Positions 31,652 to 39,748 of a stretch of 64,000 nt of DNA are shown here, one piece after another. Below the pieces are notes generated by a model. It was not told where the DNA came from. It was given only the letters and a program-made list of their open reading frames with translations, and ran no database searches. This stretch comes from Leadbetterella lacunae (lineage in GTDB: Bacteria > Bacteroidota > Bacteroidia > Cytophagales > Spirosomataceae), in NCBI RefSeq assembly GCF_042649125.1, contig NZ_JBHRYQ010000001.1:2914001-2978000 (forward strand), read 5' to 3'. Made by a program: the position numbers and the translations under genes. The first letter of the stretch is position 1. The number at the start of each line of letters is the position of its first letter.

Positions 31652-32427
31652 TAGAACCACTAAAAATTAGCTTTATACAAACGGACCTATATTGGGAAAG
31701 TGCAGAAGCTAATTTGGCAAATTTCGAAGAAAAAATATCGCAGATAGACAGCCAGCCCGACTTAATCATTTTACCCGAGATGTTTAATTCGGGCTTTTCT
31801 ATGTCTTATTCGGAGCCATTAAACTTTACTACACACAAGTGGCTCAAACAAATAAGCAAAAGACACAATGCATCAGTTATGGGCAGTTTGGCAATTACAG
31901 AAGAAGGCAAGAAATATAACAGGGCTATTTGTGTAAACGCCGACTTGACCGAAAGTCAGTATGATAAAAAACACCTTTTTAGTTTAGGAGAAGAAACCAA
32001 ATCTTTTACAGCTGGCAATACACCCACAATCTTAAACATAAAAAACTGGCGAATAAAACCATTAATCTGTTACGACCTTAGATTTCCAGTTTGGAGCAGA
32101 AACTCACGTCCTTATTATGATGTATTAATCTATATTGCCTCGTGGCCAGCTACAAGAGCAGATGCATGGAAAACCTTACTCAAAGCACGAGCCATAGAAA
32201 ATCAATGTTATGTTGTTGGTGTAAATCGTATTGGATCAGATGGAAATAACCTAACCTATTTAGGCGACTCCATGGTCATCAGTTTTACAGGCGAAATTCT
32301 GACTGATGCTGCTTCACAAGATGACCAATTTTCTATTTCTTTAGAAAAAGAGCCATTAGATGCGTTCAGAAAAAGATATCCTTTTTTAGAAAATGACGAT
32401 AATTTTCAAATTTCTGATTCTCAATAA
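31648..32427 (+). CDS. Nitrilase-superfamily amidohydrolase (omega-amidase-like)
   Basis: 259 residues. Carbon-nitrogen hydrolase with the Glu-Lys-Cys triad: LPEMFNSGF (Glu44), YDKKHLF (Lys near 108), ICYDLRFP (Cys141). Sequence style (KHLFSLGEE, ICYDLRFPVWSRN) suits the NIT2/YafV-type omega-amidases that hydrolyse 2-oxoglutaramate or 2-oxosuccinamate. Translation is coupled to def by a 4-bp overlap. The omega-amidase assignment is inferred from motif style; the superfamily is certain. Confidence 0.9.
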   Translation: MIEPLKISFIQTDLYWESAEANLANFEEKISQIDSQPDLIILPEMFNSGFSMSYSEPLNFTTHKWLKQISKRHNASVMGSLAITEEGKKYNRAICVNADLTESQYDKKHLFSLGEETKSFTAGNTPTILNIKNWRIKPLICYDLRFPVWSRNSRPYYDVLIYIASWPATRADAWKTLLKARAIENQCYVVGVNRIGSDGNNLTYLGDSMVISFTGEILTDAASQDDQFSISLEKEPLDAFRKRYPFLENDDNFQISDSQ

Positions 32428-32636
32428 CTTCATTTCTGTTCTTTAAATAAAAAAGAAACTAGCTAAAACTACTCAATACTTTTTCCCTAAAAACACAAAA
32501 AGTAGTTTTAAAGCGTCCTCAATCTTCAATTATAACAAAACCATTTTACACTTGGATTCTTCCTGCCAATTTCTTTTTTTTTTATCAAAAAGAAAGAAAT
32601 TTAAAATGAGTAAAATAAAAATTCAATTATTTGTTG

Positions 32637-32644
32637 TAGCTTTG
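32637..32644 (+). promoter_or_regulatory. Putative guaB -7 box
   Basis: TAGCTTTG matches TAnnTTTG, placing the transcription start about 32650, at the left end of the dyad at 32647-32676. A TTG at the expected upstream distance is not evident. Confidence 0.5.
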
Positions 32645-32646
32645 CT

Positions 32647-32676
32647 TGGCAAATAATAAAACTGAATTATTTGCCA
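32647..32676 (+). promoter_or_regulatory. Perfect 11-bp dyad directly before the guaB start codon
   Basis: TGGCAAATAAT, 8 bp, then ATTATTTGCCA: a perfect inverted repeat ending 1 bp before the guaB ATG at 32678 and beginning about where transcription should start. It could be a repressor operator at +1, or an mRNA hairpin that hides the ribosome-binding region. Either would regulate guaB. Confidence 0.6.
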
Positions 32677-32677
32677 T

Positions 32678-34146
32678 ATGTTAGACTCATCTAAGCTTCT
32701 TTTCGAAGCACTTACCTACGACGACGTACTACTAGTACCTGCTTATTCTGAGGTTCTTCCAAAAAATACGAGCACAAAAACCAAACTTACAAAAAACTTA
32801 AGTCTCAACATTCCATTGGTGTCTGCAGCTATGGATACCGTGACAGAATTTGAAATGGCTATCGCCCTTGCTCAAGAAGGTGGAATAGGAATAATCCACA
32901 AAAACATGAGCATAGAAGAGCAAGCAGACCAAGTAAGAAGGGTAAAACGCTCTGAAAGCGGAATGATTATAGACCCAATTACACTAAATGAAAATGCAGT
33001 GGTGGGCGACGCACTCAGAATCATGCAGGAGTTTAAAGTGGGCGGAATTCCGGTTATCAATGAAGAAAACACATTGAAAGGGATTGTGACCAATAGAGAC
33101 CTAAGGTTTCAAACAAACATGACCAAGCCTATCACCGAAATAATGACGATAGACAAACTCATAACTGCCAAAGTGGGCATTAGCCTAGAAGAAGCAGAAG
33201 AGATTCTGAAAGAATACAAAATAGAAAAACTTCCAATTATTAATGCCGACCACAAACTAGCTGGCTTAATAACATACAAAGACATTCTAAAGAAAAAAAT
33301 AAACCATTTGCAGCCAAAGACAGCTTAGGTAGACTGATAGTAGGTGCAGCACTTGGCGTAACTGCCGATATAGAAAAACGCGTAGAAGCCCTTGTGAAAG
33401 CAGGAGTTGACGTAGTTAGCATTGACACAGCCCACGGACACTCAAAAGGCGTAATAGACGCACTTAGAAACATCAAATCAAAATTTCCTACGCTAGAAGT
33501 TATCTGTGGCAATATAGCTACTGGCGAAGCCGCTCTAGCACTAGCAGAAGCAGGAGCCGATGCTGTTAAAGTTGGTGTTGGCCCTGGAAGTATTTGCACA
33601 ACCCGAATTATCGCGGGTATCGGAATGCCACAGTTATCAGCAGTCTATCTTTGTGCAAAAGCACTAGAAGGAACTGGCATACCGGTTATAGCAGATGGCG
33701 GAATTCGTTTCTCTGGAGATATAGTTAAAGCTATAGCTGGCGGAGCAAGCACCGTAATGATGGGCTCACTTTTAGCAGGAACCGAAGAGGCTCCAGGCGA
33801 AATCGTGATTTTCGAAGGAAGAAAGTTTAAGTCGTATAGAGGAATGGGATCTGTGGAAGCCATGGAAGACGGCTCTAAAGACAGATATTTCCAAGATGCC
33901 ACTGACGATGTCAAAAAACTGGTACCAGAAGGCATAGTAGGTAGAGTACCTTATAAAGGCCAAGCCATAGAAATACTATACCAAATGACTGGGGGAATAA
34001 AAGCCGGAATGGGTTACTGTGGTGCTGCAAGCATAGAAGACCTACAGAAAGCAAAATTTGTAAAAATAACATCTTCGGGAATCAGAGAGTCACACCCACA
34101 CGATGTGCAGATTACCAAAGAAGCACCGAATTATTCGACAAGATGA
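32678..34146 (+). pseudogene. guaB: IMP dehydrogenase, frameshifted at an A7 run
   Basis: Makes XMP from IMP, the rate-limiting step to GTP. The frame from 32678 encodes the N-terminal barrel part and two CBS domains (about residues 94-205) and then stops at 33326-33328. The catalytic half continues in the -1 frame from about 33298 to 34146, including SIDTAHGHSKGV and the loop VGPGSICTTR with the catalytic Cys (codon at 33595). The break falls at AAAAAAA (33293-33299); one more A would restore a 489-residue protein of normal length. All motifs are otherwise intact, so this is sequencing error, fresh mutation or slippage-rescued expression. Confidence 0.93.
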
Positions 34147-34151
34147 TAAAA

Positions 34152-34181
34152 CAAAAAAACCCACTTTCGGTGGGTTTTTTT
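34152..34181. terminator. Bidirectional terminator between guaB and the acyl-CoA dehydrogenase gene
   Basis: Stem ACCCAC/GTGGGT with loop TTTCG, preceded by an A run and followed by a T run, so it can end transcription from both convergent genes. Confidence 0.85.
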
Positions 34182-34185
34182 ATGC

Positions 34186-35955
34186 TTAAAATATCTCTTC
34201 TTCCGTAGCTAAAGTGATTACTTCTTCATCTAATAATCTTTTGTGAAGTACATCCGTTTTAATGAGTTCGTAATGATAAAAATATTTTAAGGTTTGAAGT
34301 TCTGAGTTTCCAAAGTTTGCATCGCTAGCAACGTGTGCTTCTGCTACTAAACCTATTTCTAACCACTGCCAAGCAATAATTACCAAGCCAAAAAGCTCCA
34401 AGTAAAGTGTAGCGTCAGACAAAAACTTTTCTACATCACCTGTTTCTGCTATTTCTAGTAGGTGATTTGTGGTTTTATTCATTTTTTTCAATTCTCCAGC
34501 CAATATCCCAGCGTACTTAGCTAATGCTGATGAACTTTGAGCTTTTGTAATGGTATCAATAATTTCACCTGAAAGCAAAGCCATGGCTTCGCCTTGGTTC
34601 ATAATAATTTTTCTTCCTAAAAGATCCTGAGCCTGAATACCCGTAGTACCTTCATATATTGGCGTAATTCTAATATCTCTATAATACTGCTCTGCTCTAA
34701 AATCTTCGGTGAAACCATAGCCCCCAAAACATTGAAGTGCATCGCTTGTAACTCTCAGCCCAGACTCACACGGATAAGTTTTAGTAATGGGCGTTAAAAG
34801 TTCCAAAAGCAAATGATACTTCTTTTTGTCGACCTCATTTTCAGCATGATGAGCTAAATCATAATATTTTGAGGTCAATATCAATAATGACAAACCACCT
34901 TCTAAAGCTGCTTTTTGAGCAAACAACATACGCCTTACATCTGCGTGCTCTATGATGGGCACCTGTGGCGAATCCAACTCATTTTTCTTGTTAAGCCTTC
35001 TACTTTGTGGCCTTTCTTTGGCATATTGTAAAGCAGCATGATAAGCCGCTGAAGAAATAGCAGCACCCGTGGTTCCTACACCTATCCGAGCTTCATTCAT
35101 CATTTGAAACATATAGCTAAGGCCCTTATTTGGAACACCAACCAAATAGCCCAAACAGTTATCGCCAAACTCCAAATGCATAGCAGGAACACCCCTTTGG
35201 CCTAGTTTATGATAAATACCTACATTGGTAATATCATTTTTTGTGCCGTCTTCTAAAAACTTCGGAACCACAAAAAGCGAAATACCCTTGGTACCAAGTG
35301 GGGCACCTTTTATACGAGCAATAACCAAATGAACCACATTCTCACATGCATCATGATCACCACACGAAATGAAAATTTTCTGCCCCTTAATTTTATAATT
35401 GCCCGCCTCGGTCAATTCGGCTGAACTCGTAATATCAGAAAGCGAAGAACCAGCCTGAGGCTCAGTTAAACACATAGTTCCTTGCCATTTTCCATTTAGC
35501 ATCGGTGCTATATATTGCTTTTTTAATTCATCATTTCCAAAACTAGCGATAAGCCTAGCAGCACCACTCGTCAAGCCCGTATACATCATTCCATTGTTAG
35601 CAGCCATCAATATAAAGCCCGCCATGTTATTGATCGTAAACGGAAGTTGTGCACCGCCATCTTCATAAGAAAAGTCAGCTCCAATAATCCCAGCCTCGCC
35701 AACCTCCTTCAGGTACTTTTTCAAAATTGGATGTACTGTAACTACACCATCCACTAACTCCGGCTGGTTTTTATCAATTTCTTTTAAATACGGAAACATT
35801 AGCTTTTCTGCTATCTCATTAGCAGTATCTAAAACCATATCGAAAGTTTCTTTGCTATGGTCCGAAAAATATGGCAAGTCAGCTAGTTTTTCACTTTCAT
35901 GTACATCGTAGAGCAGAAAATCGAGTGTTTTTTTATCAAAAAATTTCTCTTGCAT
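34186..35955 (-). CDS. Acyl-CoA dehydrogenase with C-terminal extension
   Basis: About 589 residues from the ATG at 35955 (a TTG 6 bp upstream is less likely). Flavoprotein of acyl-CoA oxidation. Seen: CLTEPQAGSSLSDI, KGQKIFISCGDHD, YGFTEDFRAEQYYRDIRI and IYEGTTGIQAQDLLGRK, the last with the catalytic-base region, then a long helical C-terminal domain as in the DmdC/FadE-like 590-residue group. Distinct from the enzyme at the left window edge. It follows a small SCP2 gene by 7 bp, so the pair is likely co-transcribed from the box at 36331. Confidence 0.95.
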   Translation of the reverse strand: MQEKFFDKKTLDFLLYDVHESEKLADLPYFSDHSKETFDMVLDTANEIAEKLMFPYLKEIDKNQPELVDGVVTVHPILKKYLKEVGEAGIIGADFSYEDGGAQLPFTINNMAGFILMAANNGMMYTGLTSGAARLIASFGNDELKKQYIAPMLNGKWQGTMCLTEPQAGSSLSDITSSAELTEAGNYKIKGQKIFISCGDHDACENVVHLVIARIKGAPLGTKGISLFVVPKFLEDGTKNDITNVGIYHKLGQRGVPAMHLEFGDNCLGYLVGVPNKGLSYMFQMMNEARIGVGTTGAAISSAAYHAALQYAKERPQSRRLNKKNELDSPQVPIIEHADVRRMLFAQKAALEGGLSLLILTSKYYDLAHHAENEVDKKKYHLLLELLTPITKTYPCESGLRVTSDALQCFGGYGFTEDFRAEQYYRDIRITPIYEGTTGIQAQDLLGRKIIMNQGEAMALLSGEIIDTITKAQSSSALAKYAGILAGELKKMNKTTNHLLEIAETGDVEKFLSDATLYLELFGLVIIAWQWLEIGLVAEAHVASDANFGNSELQTLKYFYHYELIKTDVLHKRLLDEEVITLATEEEIF

Positions 35956-35962
35956 AACCAAT

Positions 35963-36274
35963 TTACATTAAGCCTAAAATCTTGGCATATTTCATCATAG
36001 CAGCGGGGTTTGAGATTTTCAATTTCCCCATCATCATGGCCATCATTGGGTTTGTATCTCCTTTTATTATCGCCAATAAATCCTCTGCTTTGGCTGTAAT
36101 ATTTACCTCTGCGTCTGGTGCTTCCTCGCCTTGATTTACTGTAATTTTATTGTCTTTAACTTGAAGCGAAACCTTTTCTCCTTTTAAGTCAAAGTTGATT
36201 TTAGTATCAATTCCTTCTAAATCTTCTGGTTTAACTTTTGATGATAAATTGTCAAAATAATCTTGTAATGTCAT
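35963..36274 (-). CDS. SCP2-type sterol-carrier domain protein
   Basis: 103 residues, a stand-alone SCP2 domain: LQDYFDNLSSKVKPEDLEGI, INFDLKGEKVSLQVKDNKI, then PDAEVNITAKAEDLLAIIKG and a closing KLKISNPAAMMKYAKILGLM, the typical lipid-binding helix pattern. Such proteins bind acyl-CoA or other lipids in a hydrophobic tunnel. It precedes the acyl-CoA dehydrogenase gene by 7 bp and probably handles the same acyl-CoA pool. A -7 box lies about 57 bp upstream. Confidence 0.93.
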   Translation of the reverse strand: MTLQDYFDNLSSKVKPEDLEGIDTKINFDLKGEKVSLQVKDNKITVNQGEEAPDAEVNITAKAEDLLAIIKGDTNPMMAMMMGKLKISNPAAMMKYAKILGLM

Positions 36275-36330
36275 TATTCAGGTTGTTTTTTTGTAAATAA
36301 AAATATTATGCTTGCATACCAATATATGTT

Positions 36331-36338
36331 CAAATATA
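36331..36338 (-). promoter_or_regulatory. Putative -7 box for the SCP2-acyl-CoA dehydrogenase operon
   Basis: Minus-strand TATATTTG matches TAnnTTTG, about 57 bp upstream of the SCP2 ATG. The nearest TTTG upstream is too close to be the -33 element. Confidence 0.4.
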
Positions 36339-36469
36339 AGTAATCAAATAAAAGAAAACGAAACGAATTGTGATAAATTCTCAGATTTCGCTTGTGTTAA
36401 ATTAACATTAATGGCTAGAATAGTACCAACAAATATTTAACCAAATGAAAACCTTTTAAAAAAAACACT

Positions 36470-36477
36470 TAATTTTG
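36470..36477 (+). promoter_or_regulatory. Putative -7 box for the sigma factor/mechanosensitive cluster
   Basis: TAATTTTG matches TAnnTTTG, 89 bp before the TTG start of the sigma gene. A small hairpin-like GGGTTTTCAACCCC follows at about 36489, within the predicted leader. Confidence 0.4.
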
Positions 36478-36566
36478 GAAAATTAGAGGGTTTTCAACCC
36501 CAATTAGCCATCAAATCAAAAAAACATCCTCCAAAAAGTTACTTATCACTATAATAATGGTCTAAT

Positions 36567-37169
36567 TTGAAAAATTCTAAACTTAAAGACTTAAAAGACG
36601 AAGAAATAGTTTCACTATATGTAGAGACTCAGCAAAACGTATATTTTGAGGAAATCTATCGTAGATATGCCGACAAAGTATACAGAAAGTGCTATTCATT
36701 TGTTTACAGCCAACAAAAAGCAGAAGATTTCACACACGATATTTTCTTAAAGCTTATTGTTAAAATTGGTACTTTTAAAGAAAACTCGAAATTTTCCACC
36801 TGGCTTTATTCCATCACTTACAACTTTTGTATGGATCAAATCAGGGTGAACAAAAAAATGGCGGAGACTAGCTTTGACGATTCCTTTGATATGGTAGAAG
36901 AAGAGGAAGACCTTGAGTTTGCTTCTATGAAATCTAAAGGATTAAAAAGAAGTTTAGAACAAATACCAAGTGATGAAAAAGCTCTTTTGCTGATGAAGTA
37001 TCAAGATGACTTTAGCATAAAAGAGATTTCTGAGACCCTAAAAATATCTGAAAGTGCAGTAAAAATGAGACTACTAAGAAGTAAAGACAAGCTCAAAAAA
37101 CTATACTTAGAGAACTTTGCGATTTTTGGTCTAATAGTTTTAAAAATAATTTTATTCTGGAAAAAATGA
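36567..37169 (+). CDS. ECF-type RNA polymerase sigma factor
   Basis: 200 residues from a TTG at 36567; a stop lies 12 bp upstream in frame and no ATG occurs until about residue 89, so the TTG start is real. Seen: region 2 (FEEIYRRYADKVYRKCYSFV, AEDFTHDIFLKLI, FSTWLYSITYNFCMDQIR) and region 4 HTH (FSIKEISETLKISESAVKMRLLRSKDKL). It ends in a hydrophobic tail (residues about 184-197), an unusual possible membrane-tethering segment. It leads a co-directional set: 59-aa protein, MscS-like channel, DUF3078 barrel and MscL. Confidence 0.9.
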   Translation: MKNSKLKDLKDEEIVSLYVETQQNVYFEEIYRRYADKVYRKCYSFVYSQQKAEDFTHDIFLKLIVKIGTFKENSKFSTWLYSITYNFCMDQIRVNKKMAETSFDDSFDMVEEEEDLEFASMKSKGLKRSLEQIPSDEKALLLMKYQDDFSIKEISETLKISESAVKMRLLRSKDKLKKLYLENFAIFGLIVLKIILFWKK

Positions 37170-37345
37170 CAGGTTTTGATGAAATAGACGACAGCGACTT
37201 TAAAGCTCCCGAGGCACTTAAAGATATGTTAGTGTCTGAAATAGACGTAATAAGAGACACTATGACATTTGTAAATATGTTTTTAGGAGAACCATTTATG
37301 GTCTGTCTAAAATCCTTACAAGAACTTGAACAAAAAAACTCATAA
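37166..37345 (+). CDS. 59-residue acidic protein coupled to the sigma gene
   Basis: Its ATG overlaps the sigma stop (ATGA), so translation is coupled. The 59-residue product starts MTGFDEIDDSDFKAPEAL, is acidic in its first half and ends with a hydrophobic-to-charged helix (MTFVNMFLGEPFMVCLKSLQ). No membrane span, no zinc motif and no family recognised. Position after an ECF sigma gene suggests a regulator of that sigma factor, but this is inference. An MscS-like gene starts 11 bp later. Confidence 0.7.
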   Translation: MTGFDEIDDSDFKAPEALKDMLVSEIDVIRDTMTFVNMFLGEPFMVCLKSLQELEQKNS

Positions 37346-37356
37346 AAAACACTATA

Positions 37357-38184
37357 ATGCAAAAACTACCTAACTTAAAGGAAATCCTAGTCGACACCTT
37401 TGCTAAACTTATCGAGCAGTTTAGTACTTTTTTCTCAAACTTTATTAGTGCTATTGTAATACTCATCATTGGCTGGATAGTGGCCAAAGTGGCGTCGGTG
37501 GTGGTAAAGAATATTTTATCGAAAGTGGGAATTGACAAAATTGGCGATAAAATAAAAGAAATAGAGGCTATTAAAAAATTCAACTTAGACTTTAAGTTGA
37601 GCAACATAATCGGAACCATAATTTACATTTTCATCATGCTATTTTTGTCAGTTTCGGCGGCTGACAAACTAGGTGTTCCGGCTATTTCAAACATGTTTCT
37701 TTTGTTAGTTAATTTTATACCTAAAGTTATTGTGGCATCCATAATGACCTTGTTGGGACTATTTCTTTCTGACCTTGCAAGAAACTTTGTGGTAGGGCTT
37801 TGTAAGTCATTTAACATTGCCTCCGGCAAATTAATAGGCATGGGTGTTTTCTTTTTTCTACTATTTATTACCGTAATATTGGCACTAGGCCAAGCTGGCA
37901 TAAACACAGCTTTATTGGAATCGAGCTTTAACATCATCATAGCAGGAATGGTTTTGGCTTTCTCAATAGGTTATGGTTTTGCTTCAAAAGAAATTCTTTT
38001 AAACATAATCAGCTCAATGTATTCAAAGAAAAAGTACGAAGAAGGCCAAGACATTGAGATAGCAGGAGTAAGAGGAAAAATCTTAAAAATGGACAATACG
38101 AGCATTATTTTAGAAACTGAAGACAGCCAAACTGTATTCCCTCTAAAAGTTCTTCAAAGCGAAAAAGTGACCATATTTAAATAA
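37357..38184 (+). CDS. Mechanosensitive-channel-like membrane protein (MscS-type, CmpX-like)
   Basis: 275 residues: an amphipathic N-terminus, then about five transmembrane segments (roughly 24-46, 88-108, 114-137, 150-170 and 190-212), and a short C-terminal beta domain (about 225-275; YEEGQDIEIAGVRGKILKMD), which resembles the MscS beta domain. The YGFASKEILLNIISSMYSKKKYEEGQ segment matches the pore-helix/beta junction of MscS-like proteins. Probably a membrane-tension-gated pore or regulator. It follows the 59-aa gene by 11 bp. Confidence 0.8.
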   Translation: MQKLPNLKEILVDTFAKLIEQFSTFFSNFISAIVILIIGWIVAKVASVVVKNILSKVGIDKIGDKIKEIEAIKKFNLDFKLSNIIGTIIYIFIMLFLSVSAADKLGVPAISNMFLLLVNFIPKVIVASIMTLLGLFLSDLARNFVVGLCKSFNIASGKLIGMGVFFFLLFITVILALGQAGINTALLESSFNIIIAGMVLAFSIGYGFASKEILLNIISSMYSKKKYEEGQDIEIAGVRGKILKMDNTSIILETEDSQTVFPLKVLQSEKVTIFK

Positions 38185-38219
38185 CTAAGTCTCAAAAACA
38201 TTAAATCAAACAATTCAAA

Positions 38220-39137
38220 ATGAAAAAACAATTTTTACTTTTATCTATATTAATGATAATATCAGGTGTAGCTTTTAGTCAAAAACCTGAAATGTTAAAC
38301 AAGGCAGACTCACTTAAGTATGGCTGGTGGGACAGAACTACTCAACTTGGCGTAAACCTTAGTGGTTCGGCATTCTCTCAAAACTGGCAAGGCGGTGGTG
38401 TAAATAACATGGTCTTAGGCGGTATATTTGCAAACAAAGCAGATTATACAAAAGGCAAAGGTGTTTGGTCAAATGACATTCAACTTCAATTAGGAACCAT
38501 CACTAACTATTCTAAAGACAACCCGAAAGAAACAAGAAAAAACATTGACCGTTTGTTTTTAGAAACCAAATATTCAAGAAGTATAAATCCAAAACTAAAC
38601 TGGTTTGCAAGTGCTAACTTCCTTTCTCAGTTCGTAAAAGGATATGACTACAGCGACACAAAGCGTCCTGTTATTTCAAACCTTTTTGCACCTGCATTTC
38701 TATCAGAGGGCATTGGTCTTGAGTGGAAACCGGTTAAGCACTTTTATCTTGGACTTGGTGGTGCTACTATCAGACAAACTATCGTTTCAAATAAAACAGT
38801 AGAAAACTCAACTTACTATGCAGGTCAAGAAAAAATATATGGTGTAGAAAGAGGCAAGTCAGTTAGATTAGAAGGCGGATTTCAACTTGTGGCGGCATAT
38901 GACAAAAACATAACAGACCGTGTAAACTTAAAGTGGAGATGGCAAACATTCACTCCTTACACTTTAAAAACTTTTGACCACAACATAAATGCAATAATTA
39001 CTTTAAAAGTAAATAAATATATAAACGTAAACGGATCACTAATCGGAATTTATGACTGGGATCAAACAGGGCCAAAAGGACTTAAACCTTGGCAGTTAAA
39101 CGGAGGAGCAAATCTTGGATTTACCCTTCAACTATAA
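38220..39137 (+). CDS. DUF3078 outer-membrane barrel protein
   Basis: 305 residues with a signal peptide (about 1-20, ending AFSQ). The mature protein alternates aromatic-rich strands (GWWDRTTQLGVNLSGSAFSQ, WSNDIQLQLGT, LNWFASANFLSQF) and ends in GANLGFTLQL, a typical barrel end. The N-terminal motif SxxAFSQNWQGGGxNN fits the Bacteroidota DUF3078 family. No substrate known. Sits between the MscS-like gene (35 bp) and mscL (40 bp). Confidence 0.86.
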   Translation: MKKQFLLLSILMIISGVAFSQKPEMLNKADSLKYGWWDRTTQLGVNLSGSAFSQNWQGGGVNNMVLGGIFANKADYTKGKGVWSNDIQLQLGTITNYSKDNPKETRKNIDRLFLETKYSRSINPKLNWFASANFLSQFVKGYDYSDTKRPVISNLFAPAFLSEGIGLEWKPVKHFYLGLGGATIRQTIVSNKTVENSTYYAGQEKIYGVERGKSVRLEGGFQLVAAYDKNITDRVNLKWRWQTFTPYTLKTFDHNINAIITLKVNKYINVNGSLIGIYDWDQTGPKGLKPWQLNGGANLGFTLQL

Positions 39138-39177
39138 TCGAACCATATTTTCTAAACTATAATAAACAATCAAAATC

Positions 39178-39579
39178 ATGTTAAAAGAATTCAAAAATTT
39201 TATAATGACAGGCAATGTCATTGATCTTGCAGTTGCAGTAATTTTAGGTGCTGCTCTTAATGGCGTAATAGGTTCATTTGTAAATGACATCGCAATGCCG
39301 TTTGTAGGCCACTTTACTGGAGGTGCAGATTTCTCATCTTTAAAATTCGTACTAAGCGAAGCAGTAATAGCAGCTGATGGAACTATAACTACTCCAGAGA
39401 ATGCTATCGCTTACGGTTCATGGATCAACGCTATCATTAACTTGGTGATGGTTGGCTTAGTATTGTTTATTATTGTAAAAGGATATAACAAAACTAAAAA
39501 GCCAGCAGAAGCTCCAGCACCAGCGGGACCATCAGAAATAGATTTACTTACTGAAATAAGAGACGCTCTTAAAAAGTAA
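39178..39579 (+). CDS. mscL: Large-conductance mechanosensitive channel
   Basis: 133 residues. Emergency osmotic release channel. Seen: the conserved amphipathic helix and TM1 (FKNFIMTGNVIDLAVAVILG), the periplasmic loop (roughly 45-78), TM2 (about 82-104), and a charged C-terminal helix ending in SEIDLLTEIRDALKK. The glycine/alanine-rich pore-lining TM1 is intact. A strong terminator follows, ending this five-gene co-directional set. Confidence 0.98.
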   Translation: MLKEFKNFIMTGNVIDLAVAVILGAALNGVIGSFVNDIAMPFVGHFTGGADFSSLKFVLSEAVIAADGTITTPENAIAYGSWINAIINLVMVGLVLFIIVKGYNKTKKPAEAPAPAGPSEIDLLTEIRDALKK

Positions 39580-39600
39580 TCTAAAGCTCTAAAAAATTCA

Positions 39601-39636
39601 AAAAGGGGAAAACGCGACTGTTTTCCCCTTTTTCAT
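39601..39636 (+). terminator. Terminator after mscL
   Basis: A 13-bp stem AAAAGGGGAAAAC/GTTTTCCCCTTTT with a 6-nt loop, followed by T residues. Confidence 0.88.
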
Positions 39637-39748
39637 TTCTGTGGATTTATAAATTAGAATGTTTGCTAATTTTTTTAGAATAAATAATATATTTTTGTTT
39701 ACTCGAGCTGACGCTCTTTACGTGCTTATAAAAATATAATTAACTGTA

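Noticed and set aside
32428..32636. Riboswitch or attenuator upstream of guaB
   Set aside because: There are AT-rich inverted stretches (for example TTTCTTTTTT/AAAGAAAGAAA at about 32569-32603), but no recognised riboswitch core, and they lie upstream of the predicted promoter.
36567..36600. An ATG start for the sigma gene at 36567
   Set aside because: The first in-frame ATG is about 88 codons downstream, inside the conserved region, so the TTG is the only credible start.
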